In this document: one piece after another, positions 11,258 to 23,060 of the stretch
Numbering within the stretch: position 1 is the stretch's first letter
How the letters are laid out: every line of letters begins with the position of its first letter
Assembly (NCBI GenBank): GCA_029204225.1
Contig: CM055114.1
Span: forward strand, 14,312,684 to 14,376,683
Direction: 5' to 3'
Length of the DNA: 64,000 nucleotides
Origin: Diphasiastrum complanatum
Lineage: Eukaryota; Streptophyta; Lycopodiopsida; Lycopodiales; Lycopodiaceae
Notes under the pieces: generated by a model
The model's database searches: none
The model's input: only the letters and a program-made list of their open reading frames with translations
Told to the model about the DNA's origin: nothing
Position numbers and translations under genes: made by a program

Positions 11258-11994
11258 TGTGAAGAATTGAAAAAGATTATCTATGTTAGATATAGGGGTC
11301 TTATGTTTTTTACATCGAGCATCTAGGTGTAGGATGTTGATAGGAATAAATTTGGCATAGATGGCAAATTATGCACTTCCACTTGTAATGCCACTATTGA
11401 GCCAAAATAGAGTAAGAGGCTAAACACGTGCCAATTAGAGTGTATACAAGTGTAAAGCTTTTGTTTGATGAATTCCAAAAGGTCCAATAGGATTTAGAGG
11501 TGGAACCTTGCGAGGTCCAATAGGAAATTGAGGTGTGCTTGAATATAGTCCAATAGAATTAAGAAGTGTATGGTTCAATGATCCAATAGGATCAAGAGGT
11601 GACAAAATATGGTCCAATCATAGTTAAGCATAGTGGTAGCTCGTGGATCTACTAGTATCATTGTTCTCCTCATTTTGGATCCAATTGATTTTGTGATTTC
11701 ATGGATTTTGTGAGTTATTGGATTTCTAGCTTTCTCTCTCTACCCGAGAGCTCATGATGTTTTTTCTCTCTCTACCCAAGGAGAGCAGCTTGTTTTTACT
11801 TAGATTATTTTTTGAATACTTCTCACACGTGTGAGTTAGAGTTGGAAGTGATTGAATGCATGTAGTAGTGTCTTTTTGCCATAGGATCTAAGATTGATCT
11901 TGAATCTCAATCTAGTCTTGATCTTGGTGCATCTACACACCTTAGGAGATCACAAGTACATGTTGTGGACAATCCACACGTGTGAAATTCAACA
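11258..11994 (+). repeat. Right LTR of copia family B
   Basis: It is the direct repeat of 5764-6500, following a short ttaggag purine tract that probably serves as the polypurine tract. The terminal aaca is followed by catgc, the second copy of the target-site duplication, after which the gene X reading frame resumes. Confidence 0.96.
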
Positions 11995-13478
11995 CATGCA
12001 TTATACTGATATTGTTCATTTCTTCTCAACTTTTAAACATAGACTGGATAGAATGTTCACCAAATTGTTTGATCTTTTCAAAAGTAGTTCTATGTGTCCG
12101 TACTGCAACAAGAAATGTCGATTGGTTGAATATCAGAGTGGTTTCGTACTTTTTCTTTTATTTCAGATCCCAGATGATGATGAAGTTCTTGTTGCTGACC
12201 CTCCTTTTGCACTCTCCTCTGTTCAGTCAACCATTAAGGATATCAGTCATTTTCTTATCGACACTCCTGATAAAGAAAGTGACTTCGTTGATTTAAATAC
12301 TGATGTTCTCCGGGATTCTTTCATTGGACAAAATACATCTGATGATGAATCCAAATCTATGGAGGATTCGAAATGTCTTTTCAATTTGCTTGTATATTAT
12401 ATTAATGACGATGTATATTTTAGTACAGCTGATTTATGTAAATTTTTTTACTATCGTGAGGACGAGGTTCTATGTTTATTATCCAGCACAATTTTCGAAT
12501 TCTCCGACTTTGTAGATTTTGATACAGATGACCTTGTTGCTGGTATTGATTTTGATGATGAGGAGGGTCTTATGACCGGTGAAGAATGCTTGAATAAGAC
12601 TTTATCAAATATAGCTGAGAATGGGCGAGGCAGACCATCCGATGAAGAATTCACGACATTTCAATCCCAGATGGACTTCCCTTGTCCATCATTAATGCAT
12701 TTCACTGATGATTCCAATTCAGTACGTGGTCATTATATTGATCATCCTGATCTGGTTGTTGCTGATGATGAAGAATGTGTAAGTGTTTGATCTTCCTTGT
12801 ATTTGAATGTTTTCAATCACTGAATGTGTTTTTGCTAACATATTTCCTATTGTAGGATGCTCTCATAATAGATGATTTTGCTGCGAGATGAGGTGGTTTC
12901 AGACAACATGCATCCTCGTTCCAGAGGGACAGTGGACTGGGCCACTATCTTCAGCATTTCTTGAAGAGTGAGATCTGTATTGCTCATTCCAAGGAGCCCA
13001 GTCGGGGAGAGTCTTATAATGGCAATTAAAGCTTTATCATTTTATCTAGGAGGACATAAATTTGTTAAGATAAATAAGATCATTTTTGTCAAAAGATCTT
13101 ATGTTTTGAACATTTTAGACTTTACTGATGGGAATGTTCCTTTAAGGAGCTCTTATTATTCATTGTATTCCACTTATATTGAGCTTAGTGGAAGTAAGGA
13201 TAATGCACATCTATTAGATGCATACGCTAGTAGAGAATTTCTTCATGACAATACTACCATAGAATCTAATACAAGATCTGATGATGAATAGTTGACACTT
13301 TGTATAATACAATCAATACATTTACATTGGGTATTGCTCCTCTCTTGTTCAATGAATATGTAAAGCAATTTTGAACATGTCATGATGATCTTCTACTCAG
13401 CAATCATCTAATTTTCTCTTCTAGTATGAACTTGCATGCTTTTCTAAACTTGTTGTATTGTGTGGACTTTGTTATATG

Positions 13479-14611
13479 TCAAATCTGAACTCTGCGGTAG
13501 AACCACTGAAACAATTGACAAATAGAGTTTCATTTTTCATTGGTTCCTCCATGTTGTGTATTTCGATGAAATGCTGCTCGTGCTTGCTAGTGTGACTTCT
13601 CCATCCCTTGTGATGACCATACACTCAAGCTTCCATATGTATTTGCAAAAAATGTTGTATGATCTCTTAGTATGTGCTGCATATGTCAAAATCATAATGT
13701 TGGTCTTATGTTTAGATCTAAATATATATGAAAATTTGAAAGCATTTTGAAAAATTTATACTAACCATGTAATGAGGGATGTGATCTTCTCCCCATGCTT
13801 TTGATATTGCATTAACAAACTTGACACAAGTCCTTTGGACAGCTTTCTTATCAATATCAGAGTATTTTTTTTTCTTCTTAAAATAGCAATCATACTATCA
13901 AGCTTTTTCCATACATCAACTTTTAGTACTTTGGTTTTGCCATCTTTCTCGAAGTCCTGAGTGGCAGCATTAATGTCTGTCCAGACTGAGTGTTGAATAC
14001 TAGAAGCCTTACCCGATAACCTCCTTTTGAAAGCGTTTGAATATCTTTGCAACTTTGTCGCTTTCGCTTCTTACTTTTAGCCTTCTTCTTTACCAAATCC
14101 ACATCCTTCAGTAATTGTAAGTTTTCAATACGAATAGACTGTAAGACTGATTGCATTTGCTCTAGTTCTGATTTGATATTGATTGCTATCTTCTGTAATG
14201 ATTCATTATTTTTTTAAGTTGTTCATTTTCTTCTAACGTCTTTTGGATATGACAATCTCTATTCTGACAATAAGAGGATATCCGAATTAACTCACCTTCT
14301 AAAAAGTGAACTTTATTCATATAAAGTTGTTTTCCATGGTTTTTCAATTTTTCACAATATCCTAGTAATCCACTATGCCCATTGCATATCCATGTAACTA
14401 AATGAGTTATTGAAGAGAATGTGGGATGTGTCAAAGTGCTTGGATCTTGTGGATATAATGTTTCATATGTCCACAAATCCACGTTTTTCTTTCCTTCTGC
14501 CCTGTAACGAGAACGATCTTCAGCAGATATTTGAACTCCTTTGCCTCCTCTTCTCTGCAAAGGTGCCCAATCAATAGGGATATCCACATGTAGATGATAT
14601 AATGTCATCAT
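13479..14611 (-). pseudogene. Locus 1 DDE-transposase-like gene, internally deleted
   Basis: From the ATG at 14611 the frame reads MMTLYHLHVDIPIDWAPLQ, then DLWTYETLYPQDPSTL, WICNGHSGLLGYCEKL and a coiled-coil-like stretch rich in Gln, Glu and Lys. A frameshift in a run of A follows, then a basic KKKAKSKKRKRQSCKD segment. At about 14025 it jumps directly to the C-terminal block LSGKASSIQHSVW with DVWKKLDSMIAILRR, so about 1.8 kb of exons that hold the first two catalytic aspartates at loci 2 and 3 are missing. After a GTTAGT donor and a TATGCAG acceptor the last exon (13676-13479) keeps YGSLSVWSSQGMEKSH, the proposed catalytic Glu region, with one TAG in place of Trp. It converges on gene X, ending about 190 bp from it. 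It is a dead copy. Confidence 0.82.
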
Positions 14612-15109
14612 CAAAAAAATAATAGAGTAATCAGTTGCATCAAAGTACTATGACCAGATTCTATGAAGCAAAACAAAATACTCATCTTTGATTATATTAT
14701 ATACTATGTACAATCAATCCAATCTCCATGCTTGTATGCTTGATTCAAATTTGGAAATGCCGCTCATATTTCCATTCTTGTGGAAGGAATGCATATGTAA
14801 ACATTTTGCAATTTTTCCTGATTCGAATTTGGGGATGGCGGTCATATTCTAGATCCAGTGAAAATATTGCCCTTTTAGTAACCAATGGAGGGAATATTTT
14901 TGAATTTAGTCAAGTTATACTACGAACTGTCAACAGTTCTTAACTGTGACTATAGACACTGTGGTTAGATCATTGGGAACTGGAGAGGCCTTGGGAGTCG
15001 TGTGGGCAAGCAAATAAGCAATATTGTTTTATTTATTTTGATATTTTTGTATATCCTACATGGCATTCCTTAAAGGGTCTTTTTGATATTGAGAACTCCT
15101 CTAATGAGG
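14612..15109 (-). other. 5' flank of locus 1 transposase, conserved with locus 3
   Basis: Read in reverse, this segment matches 46490-47013 upstream of the locus 3 transposase almost throughout: the atcaaagatgagtattttg phrase, the nggaaatatgag block, aatattccctccattggt, and the end cattagaggagttctc. Similarity stops abruptly at 15109 and 46490, which makes this a candidate terminus of the mobile unit or of this copy class. No gene is seen in it. Confidence 0.6.
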
Positions 15110-16600
15110 GGATCAGTCATTGGCATTTGCATCGATGGGGAGGCATCTACCATCACGGGCGTGGATAGGCTACCTATAGCTTTCATGCATTTGGTTGTAT
15201 TTGCAGGAGTCTAGGCTTAGCATAGGTGTTGGAATTTCCATGGTGCAGATTCTCAGGTGGTGAGATCAGGGATAAGCCTAGAGGAAGTCACTCAGAGCCA
15301 TATACCTCAGTACGATCAAAGAGACAGTAGTCTCTGGATCCCATGAGCAGTGGCTCAGGGATATGCTTGTGGTGGCATGGTGTCAGGTGGCACATAGCCA
15401 AGGAGAGCGAGCAGATGCTAGAAGCCAGGTGGAGCAGGTGATGCTTTGGAGTTCGGCTTGTCTAGTAGGATGGTGACCAGGATCGGAGACATCAGGTGAG
15501 CATAATATGTGGATGATGAGTCCATTGGGGTGGCACTCAGGGAGATGCTACAATTGCTCAGATATGATATGTCCTTTGATGTATGGACGATGTTCTTCAG
15601 CTGGTGCATCATGTGGTGACCTAGAGATGGGTCATGCCTACTTGGAGGTAGGTGGCATGGAGTGTACCTAGAGGTGGTATATATCCTGAGGGCATGGAGT
15701 GCATTACGGGCTGATGTGGATCCAGCATGGATGGAGATGGTTGCTCAGGGAGTGATAGCTGATACTTTGGCGAGTAATCAGGTGAGCTGCATGGTTATAT
15801 GCATAGTACTCTCCAGGTTGGCATCACATGTTGTTGTTATCCATCATTATTTGGTAAGCAGGATGCAGCGTTTGGTTAGTCCAGTTGGAGTCTATTGGAC
15901 AGATTCTTGGGGAGCTATCGGTGGGTAATGGATACTTAATAATCAGATGGTACAGGGTACAGGGTTCTGGAGCTATCCTACCTAATATGCTATGGATCAT
16001 GGGTGAGTTATTCATCATGATAGTGGACCTAGTTTGCATTTGCTTTGGCTTGGACGCTATGATGGATGTTGTGGGGAGATAGGCTCCTTGGTGGGAGGCC
16101 TATCTACTAGTCAAATCAGAGTTGGCAATGTCAAGCATGGAAAGTTGAACCTACATGGGATGTAGGACAGACAAATCATCATCAGTATCTCTGTGAGGTG
16201 GGTGAGCTACTCAGGTATAGCCTATGGTGAGGTTTGTGTACATTCATTCATTGAGTACTTGGTAGACTCTTGTGCTTGGAGCATGGAGAATGGATGGGGA
16301 TCAACTTTCAGGGCTTATTGGACAAGATGTCAGGGCAAAGCGGCTTGAAGCATAACTTTGTTTGGGAGATACATCAGGAATGAGACTTGGAGCACTCATT
16401 GGTTCGAGATGGTTGATCTTGGATGATGGATGAGGACATCTATGTGATATGCTTGGACGTGAGCGCATCTTGGTTACAGGTGCGAGCCATGGTTGGAGAC
16501 CTGATTTGGTGACCAGTGGTGTAGCAGCAGATCTACAGGTGGCACAGGTGTTGGTACGACTGGATACCACAATTTGGGCAGGCCTTGGTCATGTAATTTG
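15110..16600. other. Unassigned G-rich stretch between locus 1 and the CACTA remnant
   Basis: The plus strand is visibly richer in G (many caggtgg, ggatgg and gagtca-type words) than its neighbours. Only short open frames occur on either strand and none gives a recognisable domain. In texture it resembles 50447-52500, which follows an LTR primer-binding site, so it may be non-coding internal sequence of an LTR element. That is a guess. Confidence 0.3.
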
Positions 16601-17760
16601 ACGCTTTATCATTCGTGTTGGTTTTCACACGAACGTGTCGTATGAATTCATAGGTATTACTTTTGTTGAGTCGATTGCAAAGAATCCGGACACATCCTTT
16701 CAAATGGTAGCATTGTTTTCACAATAGTTAACTTTGAACCATTTCACATCAAATATCAAGTATTTTCCATTACTTCCATAGTCGACCTCATAAATATGTT
16801 GAAGTGTGCTGACATAGTGTAGGTCACCTGAAATGATGTTTGTGTTGTTTGCACTAGATCAACTCTCCTGTTGAAAGTTTGCCATTATGCTGCAATCAAA
16901 TGTGTGTCTTTTGGTGTAAATGGCCTCAACACGAAAGTGATATCCGTATGCCCACATGGCATTGTATGTTTAGTACTGGCACAACATATCTTGAAAATTT
17001 AGCACAACATATCTTGAACATTTTAGGGTTTAGGATTTTGAACTAGAAGAAATATAATAAACAAATTTATATTATCCTTTTCAAATTAAAACATTACTTA
17101 CCTGCCATGAACAATTGCGAGCGAATTCCCACTCTTGTCCTGTCACATATTCACCATTTTCCGTTGCTTTTTTGAGAGTATCATAGATCCATTCACATGT
17201 GCATCAAGAAGATAATTGCTCTAATGGCTCGTCATTCTCATATAAATGGTGAATCACCGTCTTGTTCCTTCTCATGTTTCGTCTCAAGGCCACACTTCTC
17301 TCCTTTGGCTTTTTCGTACTTCAAAATCCACTTGTCCATTCTTCCACAGTTGTATAAAATGAACATGCCAAACGATGTAGACATTTTTCTTACGACTCCT
17401 TTTCCTTAAGGTAATTCACCTTTAATGCTCTCGTCCTCTTAAGCACACCATAACTTTGGTGCGCTAGAGTGCATTTGTGAGAAATATTATGTGGTGTGAA
17501 CAAGCCAACCTTCTAAGATGCTACCTTTTGGCCTTGTCTTTTGTCTCACATAATCTTTTAGAACTTTCATAAAACGCTCAAGGTAGCACATCCATCTAGT
17601 GTGCACTGGCCGGGCAATGTAAATTTCATCAACCAAATGCACAAGTACATGAACTTGTATATCCATGAAAGAAGTTGGAAAATCTCTTTCTAGCAAGCAC
17701 ATAGTTTCAATCATTTCTTGTTGTTTCGAATGTATTTCACTCCATATGATCTCCTTTGAG
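16600..17760 (-). pseudogene. CACTA (En/Spm-like) transposase, C-terminal exons with DUF4218 and DUF4216
   Basis: On the minus strand the frame MIETMCLLERDFPTSFMDIQ with VHVLVHLVDEIYI and HTRWMCYLERFMKVLKDYVR (17714-17487) is the DUF4218 domain of plant CACTA TNP2-type transposases. Further along come GRMDKWILKYEKAKGE, TGQEWEFARNCSWQ (about 17140-17100) and a DUF4216-like block (DYGSNGKYLIFDVKWFKVNY, about 16800-16730, then FFAIDSTKV). Stops and frameshifts separate the blocks, so it is a relic. The catalytic N-terminal half is not seen. Its 5' side is interrupted by a gypsy LTR at about 17760. The leftmost part (16600-17409) lies outside the large duplication; the DUF4218 exon lies inside. 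Confidence 0.82.
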
Positions 17761-18289
17761 GTGATCCACCTTATAAGTGAAGCTCCCTAAGATCCTGCTT
17801 ACAAGACAAAACACAATGGAAAACACTATGGAGCAACCACCCAACCAAGTAAAAGCAACCAATCAACTCTAGAAGCTTCACCCCCAAGCCAAGGAATAAG
17901 AAGCATGAAGGTAGAGTGAAACCTTGGCAAAAAATCGATGACCACAATGAGGAGTAGGGCGAGTTTGGCCTCAATATATAGAGCGAAAAGCAACCTAGGC
18001 ACATAGCCATGCATAGCCCTAAGTTTCCTATACATAGATTCACCTAAAATAGAGTCCTAAGCATGGACCAACTATTCATAGAATTGTTATTGATAACTCT
18101 ACACATGCATACACTGTCTCATACCTTGTCTAAACTCCATTTAGTGTGTTCTGGGCCTCACAAGGATATTAGTTACTTTCGGGTCACATCCAGTATGACA
18201 TGGCATTACTAACAACTTGATTTACTGGAGTACCGTGTATCCAAGGCTAGGAGTATATTGAATTCTACTTATTGGCCATGGAGATAACA
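17735..18289 (-). repeat. Ty3-gypsy LTR nested in the CACTA gene (duplication copy 1)
   Basis: On the minus strand a purine tract AAGGAGGAAAGAA (about 18290-18302) is followed directly by TGTTATCTCC at 18289, the usual polypurine tract plus LTR start. A TATA-like CTATATATTG lies near 17967. The downstream limit, about 17735-17760, is uncertain because the CACTA exon resumes there without a clear duplication. The open frame at 17771-18043 is LTR sequence and not a protein gene. Confidence 0.65.
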
Positions 18290-21200
18290 TTCTTTCCTCC
18301 TTAAACTGCTTCTATCCTTGGAAGCTCTATAAACAAGAAAGAATAACATGAGTAGTTATTTTAACTTTTCAATGTCCAGCTAGAAAATTATTATCCTTAG
18401 TCTAACTTTCACAATAGACAAGTACTCAAAGATAATCTCTGCACTGGAGTACAACTTAGGTTTGAAAAGTACACTAAGCAATAAATTTTCCATCTGGTTA
18501 CATTCACCACAAGTTAGTAACATCACCTTCATGTAAAACACTTACATGAAACATTGGGTGAAATAACCTAACTTAAGAGATTAAAGCTAAAGAAATCATA
18601 AAATAATTATAATTACAGCCTGAAATTATCCACAACTCTGACAAGTAATTCATAAGCTTTTAAGTACAAATATCCTTAGAATCCAGATTCTAAGATATGA
18701 TAATTCATTCTATTAGAATCTTTAGGAGAATCATTAAGATATAGAATGATAAAATCTCAACTTTGAGTACACTAAGGGATTCACTTCATTACAAAGAGGA
18801 CTTCTTCTTCAAATATTTTCAATCTGAGTGATAGAAGCTACTATTCCATCGAAATCCATTTATGCAACAATGATATTCTAGGTTTAAGAAATTGAAACAC
18901 TTTAACCTTAGAATTTATCCAAATTCCAAGTCCATTCCCACAAATATTCATTTATATGACATAACAGTCTTTCAGAAGAATAACTTCATGCTGGAAAGAA
19001 TCATATAAACAGTCTGATGTCTTATAAGAAATTATTAAAAAGTAAAGGATTAATTAAGAAAGCAAGAAATAGATTTGAGGGCCTCTGATTTTGTAAATAT
19101 TGAGATACCACATTGGAATCTAGAATAAACCTCAAAATTTTCCAAAATACCCCACATTTGATCAAATGGTTTTCTTTTTTCTCATATCGCGACTAGCTAC
19201 TAAAACACACCATTGATCATAAGATCTTTATAGTCCTGGAATTTCCTTTAAAAAATTACTGATGTCCCATACCATCAACTTTTCCTTCAAGAAAACCCTT
19301 AACCGCCTTATCCGATATTCCACTGATCATCTAGCTATCCTATAATCCATATAGGATATTATCTCTTGTTCCCAAACACTGGAGAATCCATTTATTTGGA
19401 TGACTGGCATGCCTATCAGATGGATACCACAAATCCACATTTGATTATGTGACTTAAACAGAAGAATTAACATGGTTCACTATTACACTCTGAACCTTTC
19501 TGGTTATTGACAAGCTCATAATCTTATATTGATGCATCAAATCTAGGGACAAGCTTCTGTCAACTAACAGATCCAATGTAATCCACATATCAGATTCCAC
19601 TTCTAACATCACAATTAACATCCAAAACTGTGGATAACTCAATAGTTACAAAGAAATCAGTTATGAATTTAATCGAATGAATTCTATCCTAGAAATTAAT
19701 AACGTGTTAAGCAATTATTTACAGGGATTACCAAAATCCTAACTGTGAAATACATTTCCCGATCACACTTACTACCTCTGATGTCCACTCTTCTTCCCTC
19801 CTTAGAATTTTTAGTTCCTTGAAAATCTATTTCAGCTAAGGTATCAAGAAGACGTAATGACATTAGTAAATGTTTAAAAATTACTTACTGTAGGAAAAAG
19901 TCCAAAACATGAATTTCATTTCTGTCCTGTACCTGGGTGAATATCTGATATCAAAAATCATTTACTAGTATGTGAAACCATACTAGTCTGATCTTTTGAA
20001 TATAATTCACCATAGGATTTTACTAAAAATGAAATCAGTTATGTAATTCCTATTATTACAAATTTTCCAATAAAATTAGACTGTTTTTTCTTTTGATTGA
20101 CATGGATGTTTACGTAGAACCACTTATTAGATAATTGTCCATGCTTTGGAATTGTGTCAATCCATATGACATCTCAAGCCCTATGCATAAGATAAGTTTC
20201 ACTCTTCGAGGACTTCTAATGTGGACGATGCATGATTATTGTGGTTTGAGGGAGTGTTCAATATTATTGGAATGTTAATTATAATGATTAAGTCTTAGTT
20301 ACATCTCATAAATATATTTTAAAGTTTCAATATAGTAATGAATATAGATTCTACATCATCTGGATACAGAGCATGAGCATGCTACATATGTGGCCTGAAT
20401 TTAAAAACTTGTGATTATGGTACAAACTTGTTGAGAAAAGTGTTGTACAAAAATCATCCAAAATAACTACCAATCAATAAGACGAGGCATGGGGAAGATT
20501 GGAAGACGGCCCTTAATTAATCACACCTCCAACACTATTATGGTTCATCTAGCAAGCAATACATTAAGATTTTACTATTATGAGAAAGCAAGTGGCGATC
20601 AAGTCTTTACTCAAAATTAGATCTATTATAACATATTTCATCATCTACCACTGGTTGTTGACATGCCATTCAAGCTGGGATGAAGGAAGTCATTTGACAC
20701 ACTTGATTAAAATGCTACATGAGGGTAGTAAAATATATCATCATATAGTAAATATACATTGAAACCTTATCATAACGATGAAACTTTTTTTATCAAATTT
20801 TTTCCTAAATGGATGCGAAATCAAACTGTCTTGGAGAATTCACATTGGAATTCATGACAAGCTCTTGACACTAAATTGGTAATATGTTAATGCTCCTTAG
20901 AATCATATTTATTTGGATTCATTTAAGGAAGCAATTGTCATGCATGATAATACGTTGATTTGAATGTCAACATAAGTTTTGTGTGGTCACTTAATGGTAA
21001 AGTTTATGTATGTGAGTTGTTCTTATTAGCTCAGTAGTTCAACAAGATATAGTATGTATGAATAAATGAGACATGCTCATGTATAAGGTAAGATGATCAT
21101 CATGATTCTAATTTAGAAAACATTCACTGGGATAGTAACATGTTTCAAAGAGAGGAGTACTGATGTGCTCATTTACATGGAATTTATGCCAAAATGTCTT

Positions 21201-21300
21201 GGAATCATTACCTTTATACAAAATAACATCATCTTTTTAATTAGCTCTAGAATCAACCTCAACCCGCACAAGCAAAAAGTAAAAATCACATGTCTATACA
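18290..21300 (-). pseudogene. Decayed Ty3-gypsy internal region and unassigned DNA
   Basis: Upstream of the polypurine tract on the minus strand, near 18560, the frame reads FHPMFHVSVLHEGDV, which matches the conserved end of gypsy integrase (HPVFHVSLL type). Further up, about 18900-19850, the minus strand stays relatively poor in stops and reads coding-like in both duplication copies, but I cannot assign those frames to a domain. From about 19900 to 21300 I see no gene: AT-rich sequence only. Confidence 0.5.
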
Positions 21301-21345
21301 TAGATGACATATGTGTAACGATGTGCAGGCGATGAGTATACATAA

Positions 21346-21795
21346 TCACGTGTTTATGCAGCCGTATTTGTCCGAATTCCTACAAGAAGACAAGTACTTG
21401 AGAGGGACTTGTTTGCATGGTTTGGAGATTGAAATCCAACAAATATGTTTTGTTGGAAGGGTGGCACGGACCATAAGTGTATCTTGTTCATCCACAGCCC
21501 ATTCCACATCCACCCTATGTCCATAGTATCAATGTGATGAGCTATATGTCATTTCTACCTTCAATCTTTTCACCAATCCCAAGGCAATGAAAAATGCAAG
21601 CACACTACGTTGGTACTGGTTGCACGCTGCTCCATAATCCATTGGACTTATTGTTGCTTCTGCTTTCGCTTCATCAAGGTCCCATGAGTAACAATAATTT
21701 TTGAGACGGTCGTAGATTTCCTCTTGCAAGCACAAAGGCAGCTGCAGAATGTGCTCCTTAAGCTCTAACAAATCATGCAATTCAGGTACATCCAT
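21346..21795 (-). pseudogene. Unrecognised 149-codon gene, copy 1, with a TGA stop
   Basis: The frame starts at the ATG at 21795 (MDVPELHDLLELKEHILQL) and reads through LCLQEEIYDRLKNYCYSWDL, then DEAKAEATISPMDYGAACNQ and FFIALGLVKRLKVEMTY. A TGA follows after 88 codons. In copy 2 (56920-56471) the same codon is CGA and the frame runs on to 149 residues, so copy 1 lost 61 residues by a single C-to-T type change. I do not recognise the family. It looks soluble, with no signal peptide or membrane helix. It may be a fragment of a captured host gene or of an element protein. Confidence 0.5.
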
Positions 21796-22983
21796 TTCTC
21801 TTGCAACCCCCTACTTAACTGGAGGTGGGTTTGAGCTTCCGAGTTCCGCGTGCTGAAGTTTGAACAACTTCTCAATAAGAGCATGAGGCGACTAGATGGA
21901 TTCTGTATCACAAGATAACAATACGATAGTGATGTGATAACATGAACTCTACATCACAAGATGTAATCACTATGTGCATGTGTTTTCATGAAGGGCAAGA
22001 CAAGGGCTTAATCGTCTGTTATAGTGTATGCGTATTCAAACTCTATTTTTGTTTCCGTGACAGATCGTATTGATTCTAATGCATGCTCAATTATTTCATT
22101 GATCAATCCAAATAAAATTGAATTTTATTTTTCAACAATGAATAGTCGCACACCGACAGGTTGGCTTTAGAAAAGACATTTGATGGATGCAATTTACCAA
22201 GTATTACAGTTCTCTTAACTCACTACAAGCTCTCACTAGGTAGTGTTTTGAAATAGAGCTAGCTGCCAGGCTGAAATTTGTTAAAACTTACAGCGGAGAT
22301 GGACTCACGACTTACAAGGCTATTTTATGCAAGTTCTCTGAATGTTTTAAAGCTGCCTAAGAACCTGTTTACACTTTGATGCTTATCCATACAAAAACAT
22401 TGGCCTTTAAACCCTCACCTCCAACTTTTTCAGGCACCTCATCTAACCCAAACTATCGAATTCACCCTGGGATCATGCTACTTATACAGGACATGATTCT
22501 TTCTGATTCGTACACAGGAAAAATGGCAGGCCTTGTAGTTTTGAGACTTAGATCTGTCCTGTTGAGAACTGTCAGCGCAATCGGGTGGATATTTCTATTC
22601 CTGCATTTAATACGCGTATCCCAACTATCCTAGGAATGCCTAGCCAAATAAAATTTGTGGTCCTAGCTTACCATTCTAGTCTTTCTAAAATTTGGAAGGA
22701 AGGTAATAAAGTTTAAACCAACAGCGAAAGCGATAAAGAGCTTACTCAAGCAGCAACCATGGCCATCTAAAGTACGGTTACAATGATCAAATTAAAGTAA
22801 GAGCGTCTATACATGACATAAACATCTACCTTGAAATACAAGATTTTGCCATATTGCAGTACGCAAATAAACTGGCAGGGAAAATCATCCAATACGATAC
22901 GTCACCTTCTAGCGAACATTGCTTCCTCTTCTTTTTGAAAAATTAGGTAGTTTCCAGAAAGTAGCATAGCAAATGATTTCAAC

Positions 22984-23060
22984 ATCCTACACCTAGATGC
23001 TTGATGTAAAAAACATAAGACCCCTATATCTAACATAGATAATCTTTTTCAATTCTTCAC
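22984..23060 (-). mobile_element. 77-bp scrap of a copia family B LTR start
   Basis: The sequence is the reverse complement of the first 77 bases of the family B LTR (from the terminal TGTGAAG to GATGTTGA). In duplication copy 2 the matching place (58058-58345) has about 290 bp of other sequence, and both flanks continue identically. The scrap therefore replaced ancestral DNA in copy 1 after the duplication, as insertion plus deletion or as filler during break repair. Confidence 0.85.

Larger units (their letters stand above)
5764..11994 (+). mobile_element. Full-length Ty1-copia retrotransposon (family B)
   Basis: The element has two 737-bp LTRs (5764-6500 and 11258-11994), both beginning TGTGAAG and ending CAACA, and a primer-binding site complementary to initiator-Met tRNA directly after the left LTR. 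Perfect 5-bp target duplications catgc flank it (5759-5763 and 11995-11999). By eye the two LTRs differ at about 15 positions, so they are about 98% identical and the insertion is fairly young. The element sits inside gene X in the same orientation. Other copies of the family in this window are a 5' fragment (26609-27660, minus), a solo LTR (35764-36482) and a 77-bp scrap (22984-23060). Confidence 0.97.
5541..13291 (+). pseudogene. Locus 1 gene X: acidic protein gene split by a copia element
   Basis: I do not recognise this family. Exon 1 starts at the ATG at 5541 (MASSSSSLRESGLSSFLSEF) and is cut at 5763 by a copia insertion. Removing the element and one copy of the 5-bp target duplication restores an open frame from LHYM into HYTDIVHFFSTF (about 12000 onward). 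The frame continues through a Cys-containing segment (MCPYCNKKCRLVEYQ) and a strongly acidic stretch (FVDFDTDDLVAGIDFDDEEG) to a GTAAGT donor at 12779. The next exon (12856-13291) carries one stop and one frameshift, then AIKALSFYLGGHKF, KIIFVKRSYVL and a C-terminus ending in SDDE. The whole protein, about 500 residues, is matched by the minus-strand gene at 38761-40165. No signal peptide or membrane helix is evident. The acidity and the neighbouring H3-like gene allow a histone chaperone role as a guess only. Confidence 0.75.

Noticed and set aside
15418-16570. Short frames on both strands in the G-rich stretch as genes
   Set aside because: None exceeds 90 codons, none has a recognisable motif, and there are no plausible splice links.
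17771-18043. Minus-strand hydrophobic frame (MNLCIGNLGLCM...) as a membrane protein gene, and its copy at 52876-53208
   Set aside because: It lies in the gypsy LTR downstream of a polypurine tract and across the TATA region; both copies are part of the duplication.
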